Assembly (NCBI GenBank): GCA_029551145.1
Contig: JAKPGA010000034.1
Coordinates: forward strand, 1 to 64,000
Source of the DNA: Thermotogota bacterium
Lineage (GTDB): Bacteria; Thermotogota; Thermotogae; Thermotogales; DSM-5069
Reading direction: 5' to 3'
DNA length: 64,000 bases
Positions within the stretch are counted from its first letter, which is position 1. Every line of letters begins with the position of its first letter. The notes beneath the pieces were generated by a model, which saw nothing but the letters and a program-made list of their open reading frames with translations, was not told the origin of the DNA and did not search any database. The position numbers and the translations under genes are program-made. Below, in pieces: positions 31,145-39,706 of the stretch.

Positions 31145-31617
31145 TGTGCCTTCAGGTACTTTATGAGTTGATCGGTGATATCATAAGCATCATCACCATA
31201 GACAAACGCTTGTTTACTCAAAATATAATCATAGCCCATCATCTTTGCATATTTGTCTATCTTGGCAGCTATCTCATCCAATACTTGCTGCATTTTGGGT
31301 TGATATTCATTTTGAATGAGTTGTTCATACTGCTGTTTTCTCGCAAGTATCTCTGCCTGCTTCTTCTCCAAATCAGCCTGAGAAGCACCTGATTTTTGCA
31401 TATTCTCAAGTTCCTTTGTCATTTCGTTGAGCTTGCCCTGATAGTACTGAACATCTGTCTTATAGCGTTCATTGAGTTCAACCATCTTTGGATATTCCTG
31501 GGTTACCTTGTTCACATCAACAAAGACTATCTTTGCATCTTGCTGCGTGGCTCCATAGAGTAAAAAGAGCATCATCATGATAACTAAAGCTGCCAGAAAA
31601 ATGGTTGTGTTCTTCAC
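31141..31617 (-). CDS. OmpH/Skp-like periplasmic chaperone
   Basis: 158 aa with an N-terminal signal or anchor (MKNTTIFLAALVIMMMLFLLYGAT), then AKIVFVDVNKVTQEYPKMVEL, the typical Skp opening, then a long charged coiled coil (~50-125) and a short beta return (YDYILSKQAFVYGDDAYDIT). The family is ~160 aa and forms a trimer that holds outer-membrane proteins; the matching BamA is encoded at 53357. Its stop overlaps the lptB-like start. Confidence 0.88.
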   Translation of the reverse strand: MKNTTIFLAALVIMMMLFLLYGATQQDAKIVFVDVNKVTQEYPKMVELNERYKTDVQYYQGKLNEMTKELENMQKSGASQADLEKKQAEILARKQQYEQLIQNEYQPKMQQVLDEIAAKIDKYAKMMGYDYILSKQAFVYGDDAYDITDQLIKYLKAQ

Positions 31618-31629
31618 ACGAGCACCTCC

Positions 31630-32178
31630 TCAGAATGCTATCATATCTTTTATTTTCTCAAGTGTCTTTGGACCAATGCCAGGCACTTGAAGAAGATCTT
31701 CAGGTTTTTTGAAAGGACCCTTTTGTTCCCTGAGTTTTATCATCTCACTGGCTTTGACTTCTCCTATACCAGGGAGTTCTAAGAGCTCGTCTAAACCAGC
31801 AGTGTTCACATTGATCTTCCTGACAACTACCGATCCAGAAGAACTTTCAAGTTTCACAAACTCTGCTATTCTTTGGGCTGTTGATTTACCAATACCCGAA
31901 ACCTTCATTAGGTCCTCAATTGTTCTAAAAGGTCCGTTCTGATCTCTGAACTGAATTATAGCCCTCGCCTTCGCTGGACCAATCCCTGGTATTTCAAGCA
32001 GATCTTCATAGGAAGCTGTGTTGATGTCCATCGGGAATTCAACAGTTCTTCTTTGAGTTACTTGATTTACTTGTGTATCTTCCTTTTTATAGGTCTTTTC
32101 AAGTGCAAGCCCCAGCAAGACTACTAAACCAACAAAAGACACAAAGATAAGCCTTTTCTCACTTACTGAGAACTTCAC
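31630..32178 (-). CDS. ComEA-like protein with two helix-hairpin-helix domains
   Basis: 182 aa: a membrane anchor (~10-26, LIFVSFVGLVVLLGLALE), then two tandem ComEA-type DNA-binding units, MDINTASYEDLLEIPGIGPAKARAII...FRTIEDLMKVSGIGKSTAQRI (~50-110) and INVNTAGLDELLELPGIGEVKASEMI...FKKPEDLLQVPGIGPKTLEKI (~120-180). One unit is usual, so this looks like an internal duplication. It probably binds DNA on the outer face of the membrane during uptake, although no other competence gene is in the window. Confidence 0.88.
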   Translation of the reverse strand: MKFSVSEKRLIFVSFVGLVVLLGLALEKTYKKEDTQVNQVTQRRTVEFPMDINTASYEDLLEIPGIGPAKARAIIQFRDQNGPFRTIEDLMKVSGIGKSTAQRIAEFVKLESSSGSVVVRKINVNTAGLDELLELPGIGEVKASEMIKLREQKGPFKKPEDLLQVPGIGPKTLEKIKDMIAF

Positions 32179-32882
32179 GGTGCTATTCTCCCCACATATC
32201 CTGGGCGCTGAGTACCGGCTATTTTCATGACTTCCGTCCAGTTCAGGTTCTTGTTGAAATCCTCAGCGCTGTTCACATCACTGAAAGCTCCAATCACCAA
32301 TGAATACCAATCACGCCCGTCACGCACAAAATGCATTAGATAGGCCGGATATCCAGCACTCCTGAAACTCAGTACTCTTTCCAAAGCGGTTTCCTTATTT
32401 ATGACCGACAGCACAAGTACCCCATACAGAGTACGCATGGGCGTCAGATTCTGAAAACTGTAATCACCAACAACCGCAACTGTGTAAGTATCTTTCGAAT
32501 ACTGACAGATCACAAACGGCAAGTTCGAACCTCTGACAATTTTCAAAACATCTTCCGACTGGATGACATAAACTGACAAATTTGCTCCTCGTTCAACCAC
32601 CTCGGTAGCTTGCGTTATCAATTTCTTGTAGTCGAATTCTTCTAATCTGTAGATAGAAGGGTTCACATATTCAGTTACAGACTCGGTGGGTGTGCTGTTC
32701 TTAACAGGCACTTCAATCTTTGGTGGTGGTACTTCAACTATCTCTACCTGAACATTGGAACGACTCTTCAGGATAAAAAATGTTGCAAGTGTGAAACTGA
32801 CAAATCCAATACTCAGAACAATTATGAGTATCGCAAGTATTCGAGCCTGGGTGTCGGTCAATCGAATTTGACCCTTAGGCAC
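32175..32882 (-). CDS. membrane-anchored protein with C-terminal SPOR-like domain
   Basis: 235 aa: short cytoplasmic tail, one transmembrane helix (~13-36), a linker rich in Pro, Val and Glu, a middle domain (~75-155) and a C-terminal ~70 residues with SPOR features (ETALERVLSFRSAGYPAYLMHFVRDG, WYSLVIGAFSDVNSAEDF). SPOR domains bind denuded septal peptidoglycan; with minC at the head of the operon a division-related role is plausible. The SPOR assignment is from pattern only. It overlaps the ComEA-like gene by 4 bases. Confidence 0.65.
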   Translation of the reverse strand: MPKGQIRLTDTQARILAILIIVLSIGFVSFTLATFFILKSRSNVQVEIVEVPPPKIEVPVKNSTPTESVTEYVNPSIYRLEEFDYKKLITQATEVVERGANLSVYVIQSEDVLKIVRGSNLPFVICQYSKDTYTVAVVGDYSFQNLTPMRTLYGVLVLSVINKETALERVLSFRSAGYPAYLMHFVRDGRDWYSLVIGAFSDVNSAEDFNKNLNWTEVMKIAGTQRPGYVGRIAP

Positions 32883-32884
32883 TT

Positions 32885-33889
32885 TTACACTCCCTTCCCC
32901 GCATAATTTATGAGTAATTCCACCGTGTTTTCAACATCTTCCAGTGAAACAATCTCACTTGGTGAATGAACATATCTTGTGGCAATTGATACCGTGGCAG
33001 AGGGTATACCAGCTCTGGTTCTTTGTAGTGCGGCTGCATTCGTCCCGCCAAATGTGAGTACTTCCATCTGGTATGGAATCTTCTCTTGCTCGGCAACTTC
33101 AATGAGCTTTTCAACGACACCTCTGTTGCTGATAGATGCTCTATCCTTGATTTTGATCGCTGGACCTTTTCCCAAAGCCATTGAATGTCTCTTAAAAGAT
33201 TTCGGGTAATCGGATGAATCAGTTACGTCAACAGCAACACACACATCTGGGACCAAAGAATAGGCAGCAACCGATGCTCCAATAAGCCCGACTTCCTCCT
33301 GAACCGTGAATGAACCTATAATCGTGTTGCGAGGTTTCTTGACTCTTCTCAGAATCTCAACGATTATCGCACAACCTATTCGATCGTCCATGGATTTGCT
33401 GATCAACAGATCACCGTTCTTGAAAAAATGAGAATCATAGATACCAAAAGAACCTATCGGCACGACCTTCATAGCTTCATCGCGGTTCCTTGCGCCAATA
33501 TCGACGAACATGTTGTCCAGATTCAAGTTGGTGAAGTTCTTCTTTCGCTCTTCCTCAGTTTCACCTTCAACATAAACAACTCCAATGGCGTTCGGAAATC
33601 TCACCCTATGGCCGACGTAAGAATGAGGTGGCACTCCTCCAACACTTTCTACTCTCAGAAAACCTCGCTCATCGATGTTCGTAACGACAAGTCCTATTTC
33701 ATCTGCGTGCGCGTCGAACAGAACTTTCTTTCCAGTTGTACCTGCCTTCCAAACCAAAAGATTCCCAACGTTGTCGAATTTATAACCATCTACGTGGCCT
33801 TCCAGTTCCTGCAATATTAAATTGTGAACTTCTTCCTCTCTGCCACTGGGACCATAGGCCTCTGTCAATTTTCTGATGAGATCTATCAT
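32885..33889 (-). CDS. M42-family aminopeptidase (third of three)
   Basis: 334-aa dinuclear metallo-aminopeptidase. Metal and catalytic residues visible: FDAHADEIGLV (His), SKSMDDRIGCAI (Asp), FTVQEEVGLIGA (Glu-Glu), VDVTDSSD (Asp) and RYVHSPSEIV (His). M42 enzymes form TET dodecamers degrading peptides, and some were annotated as endoglucanases or deblocking aminopeptidases. It overlaps the neighbouring paralogue by 4 bases. Confidence 0.92.
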   Translation of the reverse strand: MIDLIRKLTEAYGPSGREEEVHNLILQELEGHVDGYKFDNVGNLLVWKAGTTGKKVLFDAHADEIGLVVTNIDERGFLRVESVGGVPPHSYVGHRVRFPNAIGVVYVEGETEEERKKNFTNLNLDNMFVDIGARNRDEAMKVVPIGSFGIYDSHFFKNGDLLISKSMDDRIGCAIIVEILRRVKKPRNTIIGSFTVQEEVGLIGASVAAYSLVPDVCVAVDVTDSSDYPKSFKRHSMALGKGPAIKIKDRASISNRGVVEKLIEVAEQEKIPYQMEVLTFGGTNAAALQRTRAGIPSATVSIATRYVHSPSEIVSLEDVENTVELLINYAGKGV

Positions 33890-34905
33890 CTTGCAAATGC
33901 CTCCCCTTGTTCAAGAATTTTCTGTAAAAGAAGAACCGTATTGTTGTAGTCGTTCAGATCAATCATGGAAACAGGGCTGTGAATATAACGCGATGGTACG
34001 GATACAACAGCGGCGGCCGTACCTGCACCTGTTCTTGCAAAACGGGCAGCATCCGTGCCTCCTGCCGTTCTTCTTTTTGCCTGATGTGCAATTGAATATT
34101 TCTCTGCAACCTCTATTATAGATTCATACACCCTCTTGTTCACGACATACCCTCTGTGCATAAAGGTTATGGCCGGACCATCGCCCAAATGAGTTGCCCA
34201 CTGATATTCTGGCAATTCAGGGTCATCACCCGCAGTTGTTCCTTCTATGACTATAGCTATATCAGGGTGGATCTGCTCTACCACGACTGCACTACCTCTT
34301 AGACCGACCTCCTCTTGAACCAAGAAAGCAAAGTACACGTCATCTTCATATCGGTCTATCTTGTCAATGATGTCCATCAAAACAGAGCATCCAGCGCGAT
34401 CGTCAAAGGCTTTGCCGGTTAACCTATTGTTCTCTTGATCAAAGGTAGTGGTGAATGCAACGTAGTCGCCAATCTTGACTTGTCTTGCTGCCTCTTCCTT
34501 GGATTTCGCTCCTATATAAACGCGCAGTTGATCAATAGATAATGGCTTGAGTATTTGCTCTTTGTCTTGTATATGAATAGCTTTGTATCCAATTGCTCCG
34601 AGGGTTTGACCGTTTATCCTCACGATTTTGCCAACCATCACCTGTGTTTCAACACCACCAACGGGAGCGAAAGCAAGGGTTCCATCATCTTCAATATTCG
34701 TTACCATGAAACCAACTTCATCCATGTGTGCTGCCAAAACGATTTTCCTTCCACCTTTTGTACCTTTTCTGTATGCTATCAAATTGCCAAGCACATCCAC
34801 CTTCAATTCGTCAACTTTGTCTTTTATCTTATCAGATATGAACTCTCTCACCTGTTGTTCATTGCCTGATACTCCATCAAGTTCTGTCAGTTCTTTAAGA
34901 TACAA
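33886..34905 (-). CDS. M42-family aminopeptidase (second of three)
   Basis: A TTG start at 34905, behind GAAGGAGGGG (34911-34920), gives 339 aa beginning (M)YLKELTELDGVSGNEQQV, as in other M42 proteins. A start farther upstream would run inside the previous gene. Motifs: AAHMDEVGFMVT, GKAFDDRAGCSVL, FLVQEEVGLRGS, GTTAGDDP and RYIHSPVSMID. The three paralogues are clearly diverged, e.g. HMDEVG here against HADEIG and HADEVG, and probably differ in residue preference so that together they clear peptide mixtures. Confidence 0.92.
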   Translation of the reverse strand: MYLKELTELDGVSGNEQQVREFISDKIKDKVDELKVDVLGNLIAYRKGTKGGRKIVLAAHMDEVGFMVTNIEDDGTLAFAPVGGVETQVMVGKIVRINGQTLGAIGYKAIHIQDKEQILKPLSIDQLRVYIGAKSKEEAARQVKIGDYVAFTTTFDQENNRLTGKAFDDRAGCSVLMDIIDKIDRYEDDVYFAFLVQEEVGLRGSAVVVEQIHPDIAIVIEGTTAGDDPELPEYQWATHLGDGPAITFMHRGYVVNKRVYESIIEVAEKYSIAHQAKRRTAGGTDAARFARTGAGTAAAVVSVPSRYIHSPVSMIDLNDYNNTVLLLQKILEQGEAFAR

Positions 34906-34918
34906 AATTACCCCTCCT

Positions 34919-35929
34919 TCACTCAATCGTTGTTGCCAAAGCCAAGAGTCTTGCTGTTTCCTCAACATCTCTTGGATCCACTACCTCAACAGGTGTATGC
35001 ATGTACATGAGAGGTATAGAGACAAGAGTCGTTCGTACACCAGTCCCGGAAAGTTGTACCTCGTCTGTATCTGTTCCAGATCTACCTGGGGCTGGTTCGA
35101 TCTGAATCTTGACGTTGTTTCTCTGAGCGGTCTGGTACAGTTTTGAATAAAACTCTTTATCGATGACAGGTCCAACACACAGCGCGGGACCCTCACCAGT
35201 CTTGATCTGCACAAACTGAGGAATCTTCACGTCGCCGTGAGTCACATCCACGACAATTGCCCTGTCGAGCCTTAACTCGTACGCAATCGATACCGCTCCA
35301 AGACCGGTAACTTCCTCCTGGCTTGAAAAAACAAAGTAGACATCCTGATAATTCCTTATATTCCTGAGTAGCTGGGCTGCCAAAATCAAAGAAGCGCACC
35401 CTGCTCTGTTATCCATTGCCTTACCACACAGTTTGCCATTCAATTCAACTGGCTTCACATCAACAACACAGATATCTCCAACCGATACATATTCCCCCAG
35501 TTCACTACAGGACAGATCAACAAAGATTTTATCGAAACTCGGTACTTTGCTTCTATGCTCTTCCTTCTGAAGGTGAGGTGGAAGAACTCCCACAATTCCT
35601 TTGGCTATGCCCTTTGCTGTATAAATCTTTACTCTCTGTGCAAAGATAACCTTTGGGTCTACTCCACCGATCGTCTCCAATCTTGCAAAAAGTCCCTTTT
35701 CTAACTTAGTCACCACATACCCGACTTCGTCCGCATGAGCGAATATACCGAGTCTTCCTGATCCTGTTCCTTTTTTCTCCGCAATCAAGGTACCAACTTT
35801 GTTGTACCAAACTCTGTCAACCAAAGGTTCGATCTTCTTTTCTATGAGCTCTAAGACTGCCTTCTCGTATCCAGAAGGTCCATCAAGAGACGATAGTTCC
35901 TTTATCAGCTCTTTCACATCCAATTTCAT
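34919..35929 (-). CDS. M42-family aminopeptidase (first of three)
   Basis: 336 aa from ATG at 35929 (GAGG four bases upstream; a GTG directly before it is also possible). Motifs: FAHADEVGYVVT, GKAMDNRAGCASL, FSSQEEVTGLGAVS, VDVTHGDVK, and a C-terminal RSGTDTDEVQLSGTG and MYMHTPVEVVD. Compared with its neighbours it has Met-His-Thr-Pro in place of Ile/Val-His-Ser-Pro at the last metal ligand. It starts a few bases after minC, an order I recall from T. maritima. Confidence 0.92.
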   Translation of the reverse strand: MKLDVKELIKELSSLDGPSGYEKAVLELIEKKIEPLVDRVWYNKVGTLIAEKKGTGSGRLGIFAHADEVGYVVTKLEKGLFARLETIGGVDPKVIFAQRVKIYTAKGIAKGIVGVLPPHLQKEEHRSKVPSFDKIFVDLSCSELGEYVSVGDICVVDVKPVELNGKLCGKAMDNRAGCASLILAAQLLRNIRNYQDVYFVFSSQEEVTGLGAVSIAYELRLDRAIVVDVTHGDVKIPQFVQIKTGEGPALCVGPVIDKEFYSKLYQTAQRNNVKIQIEPAPGRSGTDTDEVQLSGTGVRTTLVSIPLMYMHTPVEVVDPRDVEETARLLALATTIE

Positions 35930-35936
35930 CACTCCT

Positions 35937-36581
35937 CTATAGGAATTTTACATCCTTTGCTTTTTGAATCAAAATCTTATTATCTTTCACATGTATCACC
36001 ACAGGCTCTTCGGACGGTTCCACCTCCCTGAGTGTATAACCAGAGATCTGAATCAGGGTTGGATGTATCGACAGTGCCGCTATTACTGCCTGATCACCCT
36101 CGTTCAGTCCAGCTCGAAGGATACCTCTTACATCACCAAAAACTGCTATCGAGCCACCCGCCATGATTTCTGCTCCGGAATGAACATTTCCAATCACAAT
36201 GACATCCCCTGAGTGAACTAAGGCTTGGCCAGATCGAAGGTTTTTCTTAACCACCTTTGTGCCAGATTTCGTTTCACCTTCTTCGATCATTTTCATTCTT
36301 CCACGTACATTTATGTTCTCGCCTGATGTTGCACCCATGAGTATCTGTGAGACCTCCAAGCCCATCTTTTTCAAAATAGACACGATTCTTGGCATATCCT
36401 GTGAGTGTTTCTCGTTGTTTTCAATCATCAGCATTATCTTGTCACCGGTTGCGAAGAAACCACCCATTTGTGATATGCGAGATCCGAGCTGATGAATAAC
36501 TGTCTCGAGATCTTCATAATCTTTTATCACCAAAACAAGACCTTCCTTTGTCATCTTGAAATCTACAAAATCGAAGGACAA
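35937..36581 (-). CDS. minC: septum site-determining protein MinC
   Basis: 214 aa from a TTG start at 36581, with GGGGGTG upstream. The N-terminal FtsZ-inhibiting domain (~1-95) precedes the C-terminal right-handed beta-helix (~105-205), with LRSGQALVHSGDVIVIGNVHSGAEIMAGGSIAVFGDVRGILRAG strongly typical of MinC. It blocks Z-ring formation away from midcell, normally with MinD, whose gene is not here. It heads the long operon that ends with gltX. Confidence 0.93.
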   Translation of the reverse strand: MSFDFVDFKMTKEGLVLVIKDYEDLETVIHQLGSRISQMGGFFATGDKIMLMIENNEKHSQDMPRIVSILKKMGLEVSQILMGATSGENINVRGRMKMIEEGETKSGTKVVKKNLRSGQALVHSGDVIVIGNVHSGAEIMAGGSIAVFGDVRGILRAGLNEGDQAVIAALSIHPTLIQISGYTLREVEPSEEPVVIHVKDNKILIQKAKDVKFL

Positions 36582-36598
36582 AACAGATCACCCCCAGT

Positions 36599-36627
36599 GT
36601 GTCAATATGATTCTATCACGCTATAAT
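36599..36627 (+). promoter_or_regulatory. promoter for the fliJ-like/mrnC/rlmB operon
   Basis: GTGTCA (36599-36604), 17 bases, TATAAT (36622-36627), 33 bases before the TTG start at 36660. Confidence 0.65.
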
Positions 36628-36659
36628 ATGAAAGAGAAACGACGTGGAGGAGAACGAAA

Positions 36660-37100
36660 TTGTTCAAATTCAGGTTGGACAGGCTTTTAAAACTGAAGTT
36701 ATCGCAGGAGAATCAAGTGAAGTTACAACTTGCGGCTGTTAGAATGAAGATCAGAGACCTCCAAGATCAAATCACATCGGCAGAAGATCTCTTACGCGAT
36801 CTGTACAAATCTATGTTACAGAATTCCTCAAGAGGCGTGATGGGAATGCAAATCACTCAATGGCTAATGTACATAGATGCGGAGAAAATGTGGGTGAAGA
36901 AATTATATCAAGAGCTGAACTTACTCAAAGAACAGGAAGAAAATCTCAAAGATCAATATATGGCCGCAAGGAGAGACAGAAAGATCCTGGAAAACTTGAG
37001 AACAAGGAGATTCAAGAGGTATGTCTTTGATCAAGATAGGTTGAATAGATTGTACCTGGATGAAGTTGCCTTGAGAAAGGTGAGCAGAGGTGAAGGATGA
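36660..37100 (+). CDS. FliJ-like coiled-coil protein
   Basis: 146 aa from TTG behind GTGGAGGAG. Almost entirely charged helix: FKFRLDRLLKLKLSQENQVKLQLAAVRMKI, then LYQELNLLKEQEENLKDQYMAARRDRKILENLRTRR. Size, the N-terminal F.FRLD..L.LK pattern and the basic C-terminal helix match the flagellar export component FliJ. No flagellar gene lies nearby, and coiled coils give weak assignments. It overlaps mrnC by 11 bases. Confidence 0.55.
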   Translation: MFKFRLDRLLKLKLSQENQVKLQLAAVRMKIRDLQDQITSAEDLLRDLYKSMLQNSSRGVMGMQITQWLMYIDAEKMWVKKLYQELNLLKEQEENLKDQYMAARRDRKILENLRTRRFKRYVFDQDRLNRLYLDEVALRKVSRGEG

Positions 37101-37482
37101 TACACTGAAGGTTTTGCAGTTGCCTATTTCAACAATTGCTTATATCGGCGATGCAGTCTATTCCTTATACTGTAGAGTTAGATACTTGGATCTGACAAGG
37201 GTCGATAGAATCCATAAGAAGGTAAATCAGATAGTCTCAAGAGAAGGACAAGCAAGGAGTTTGGACAAGCTGATGAATTCACTCAATGAATTAGAATTGT
37301 CCTTGGTAAAACGAGCTACTAACAGCAAAGCTGCAAAGAAGCATGGTAACGATCCTTTGTATAGAAAGAGTACAGCCTTTGAAACACTTGTGGGTTTTCT
37401 TTATTTGTCGAGGGAATACGATAGACTGGGCGAATTGATTCGAATTACATTGGAGAATGAACAGAATGATTGTGTACGGTAA
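37090..37482 (+). CDS. mrnC: Mini-ribonuclease 3
   Basis: 130 aa from GTG at 37090. A single RNase III catalytic domain without a double-stranded RNA-binding domain: AYIGDAVYSLYCRVRY (conserved Asp), HKKVNQIVSREGQA and STAFETLVGFLYLSREYDRL (conserved Glu in FE). In Bacillus this enzyme matures 23S rRNA ends; the adjacent rRNA methyltransferase gene fits a ribosome role. Confidence 0.92.
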   Translation: MKDDTLKVLQLPISTIAYIGDAVYSLYCRVRYLDLTRVDRIHKKVNQIVSREGQARSLDKLMNSLNELELSLVKRATNSKAAKKHGNDPLYRKSTAFETLVGFLYLSREYDRLGELIRITLENEQNDCVR

Positions 37483-38167
37483 GAGTGTCTTAGACGAGAT
37501 AATAAGAACACACTATCGCGTTAATAAAATATATCTGAAGGAAAGCGACGACAGAAAATTCAAGGCGATTGAAGAGACCTTGAAGAAAAACGGTTACTCT
37601 TACACTTATACAACGGCAAAGTACTTGGAAAAGTTATGTGGAGAGGAAAAAAACCAGGGGATAGTCATAGATGTAGATTTTCAGTACAGCGATGAAAGTG
37701 CTTTGAATGGGAATTTGATAGTTTTGCTGGATCATATCGTCGATCCCCACAACCTTGGTGCAATCATCAGAACCTCCGTTGCTGCCGGAGCAAGTGCCGT
37801 TGTAATTACCAAAGACCGCTCAGCCAAGGTAACAGCAGCGGTTGTAAAGGTTTCTGCCGGTACAGTTTTTAGAATCCCAATTGTCGTAGTTACAAATCTT
37901 GTCAATACAATCGAGAAATTGCAGGAGCAGGGATACTGGGTTTATGGCGCAGATATGCGAGGCAAGAATGTTTTCGAAGAAAGATTTACACTGCCGGTTG
38001 CCGTTGTCTTTGGAAACGAAGGAGAAGGTCTGAGCAGACTCGTGAAAGAAAAGTGTGATCAGTTGATCAGTGTACCGATGTTTTCGTCTATAGACTCACT
38101 GAATGTCTCGGTGAGCGCTGGGATAGTGCTCTTTGAAGTAGCCAGAAAATGTTTTGCTAATAGTTAG
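37466..38167 (+). CDS. rlmB: 23S rRNA 2'-O-methyltransferase, RlmB/SpoU family
   Basis: ATG at 37466, nine bases after GGAGA, is preferred over the ATG at 37457 that abuts the RBS; 233 aa. N-terminal RNA-binding domain (~1-75), then the SPOUT knot: LLDHIVDPHNLGAIIRTSVAAGASAVVI (motif 1, ~94-122), VVFGNEGEGLSRLV (motif 2, ~184-197), SLNVSVSAGIVLFEVAR (motif 3, ~213-229). It should methylate a guanosine ribose in 23S rRNA. Overlaps mrnC. Confidence 0.9.
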   Translation: MIVYGKSVLDEIIRTHYRVNKIYLKESDDRKFKAIEETLKKNGYSYTYTTAKYLEKLCGEEKNQGIVIDVDFQYSDESALNGNLIVLLDHIVDPHNLGAIIRTSVAAGASAVVITKDRSAKVTAAVVKVSAGTVFRIPIVVVTNLVNTIEKLQEQGYWVYGADMRGKNVFEERFTLPVAVVFGNEGEGLSRLVKEKCDQLISVPMFSSIDSLNVSVSAGIVLFEVARKCFANS

Positions 38168-38181
38168 AAAGGACAATTTCA

Positions 38182-39177
38182 ATGGTGAATTTCGATTTCG
38201 AATACAGGACTCCTCAACTCTCAAGCGGATACATAATGAAGGGCAAAAACTTCAGAGTCTCACTGATCAAGTTCCCGACGCTCTACGAACGCCCCTTGCC
38301 AGGAACGGAGACGGTGGAAATTTACCACATAGAACCAAAGGAAAGACCTGTTGGTTCTTTGATACTCCTGCACGGACTTGGAACCATAAACATCCCCTTC
38401 CTACTTTGGATGGGCATACACATGGCGAACGCCGGTGTTAGAACCTTCCTTCCCATACTACCTGGCAATCTCACCAGAACTGCCGATGGTTCAACGAGTG
38501 GCAGAGAGTATTTCTCAACAGATGTGAAAAAGATGGTTTTATTCTGGGAACACGCTGTTGTCGATGTTTTGACAACGCTCCAAGTTGCACAAGAAAAAGG
38601 CTGGTGGCATGAAAACAACTGCCTTGTTGGATACTGTTTGGGTGGAATGATCTCTGTAATAATCAGTTCGCTGAAAAAAGAATTTCGCAAAACAATCATC
38701 ATAACTTCGGGTGGTGATATAGCCACATTGATGTGGTACTCACCAACACTCGCTTACTTTAGAAGAGATGTAAGAAAAGGCTTCGGCAAAGAATACAGAA
38801 TGGATGACAAGAACTGGCTGTTGGACACCTTTGAAAGAGATATCAGAAAACTCGACTCTTTCAAGAGCATAGAACAGATGATAAATTCAGAGATTCACCC
38901 ATTACTGAAAATCGACCTTATAGCCTATGCACAATTTGTACAGAAAGACAGAATAACCTTCATAGAAGCACTATTCGATAGAGCACTCCCTCTGAGAACA
39001 AGAAAAATCCTTTGGAATGCCCTCGGAAGACCGAAAAGGCACATCATTCCCATGGGACATGTCACTTGGTTGCCATTTCAGTATTTTCTTGGGAGCCTCG
39101 TACTGAGAGAGATGAACATAAAAGAGTTCAAGAGAAAGATGAAATTACTTGAAAAACCAAAGATCGAAGAAAAATAG
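38182..39177 (+). CDS. alpha/beta hydrolase with predicted cysteine nucleophile
   Basis: 331-aa cytoplasmic protein. The fold is shown by SLILLHGLGT (oxyanion region, ~60-68) and the nucleophile elbow LVGYCLGGMISVI near 153-157. The elbow carries Cys rather than Ser (G-Y-C-L-G), as in dienelactone hydrolases. A C-terminal IPMGHVTWLPF supplies a likely catalytic His. Beyond this the sequence is not dienelactone-hydrolase-like, having a long N-terminal lead and a lid region (~180-260). Substrate unknown. It follows rlmB by 14 bases and ends one base before the convergent gene. Confidence 0.75.
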   Translation: MVNFDFEYRTPQLSSGYIMKGKNFRVSLIKFPTLYERPLPGTETVEIYHIEPKERPVGSLILLHGLGTINIPFLLWMGIHMANAGVRTFLPILPGNLTRTADGSTSGREYFSTDVKKMVLFWEHAVVDVLTTLQVAQEKGWWHENNCLVGYCLGGMISVIISSLKKEFRKTIIITSGGDIATLMWYSPTLAYFRRDVRKGFGKEYRMDDKNWLLDTFERDIRKLDSFKSIEQMINSEIHPLLKIDLIAYAQFVQKDRITFIEALFDRALPLRTRKILWNALGRPKRHIIPMGHVTWLPFQYFLGSLVLREMNIKEFKRKMKLLEKPKIEEK

Positions 39178-39178
39178 C

Positions 39179-39688
39179 TCATCTGTCTCTCACTTCAATC
39201 AACTTTGGAAGCAGAAAGTCTGGTGTTCTCACTTTACCACCATAAAGCCTGTCACTGAGTTCGCTGGGTGTAGCATTGACCATTTCAAACTGAAATCCTT
39301 CAATCTGTACTGCCCATACACCTTGTATCGGCTCAGAAAAGAATATCGGTTCTGTTGATTTGTACAGAATGTTTACGCCATCGTTTGCAATCCTTTTGAG
39401 CTGGTAGAGATCCCCGACCTTCTCTACAAGATAGCTCACCAGTTTCTCTCTGCCATCGATTTTTTCTTTGAAGGTGAAAAGGCTTCCATTGTTATAAACA
39501 TGGCCAATCGAAATCGAATGGAACCAGAAATCCATTCTCAGAAAATCAATGGTCATGAAGAAATCCGTTTCCTTATCTATTCTTTCAACGGTCACTCTGG
39601 CATGCGTTATCACGGCACTCAAAATGATACCCGCTATGCAAGCGAAGATCAAAGAAACGATCAAATAGACCAAAATCTGAATACTCAT
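39179..39688 (-). CDS. single-pass membrane protein of unknown function
   Basis: 169 aa: residues 4-28 form one hydrophobic helix (ILVYLIVSLIFACIAGIILSAVI), followed by a soluble, beta-rich domain. The short leaderless helix followed by a small globular domain resembles minor pseudopilins, but there is no G|FxxxE processing site. Last gene of the methionine operon by position (18 bases after asd); no link to that pathway is visible. Confidence 0.65.
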   Translation of the reverse strand: MSIQILVYLIVSLIFACIAGIILSAVITHARVTVERIDKETDFFMTIDFLRMDFWFHSISIGHVYNNGSLFTFKEKIDGREKLVSYLVEKVGDLYQLKRIANDGVNILYKSTEPIFFSEPIQGVWAVQIEGFQFEMVNATPSELSDRLYGGKVRTPDFLLPKLIEVRDR

Positions 39689-39706
39689 ATACCCTGTCCA
39701 TACCTT

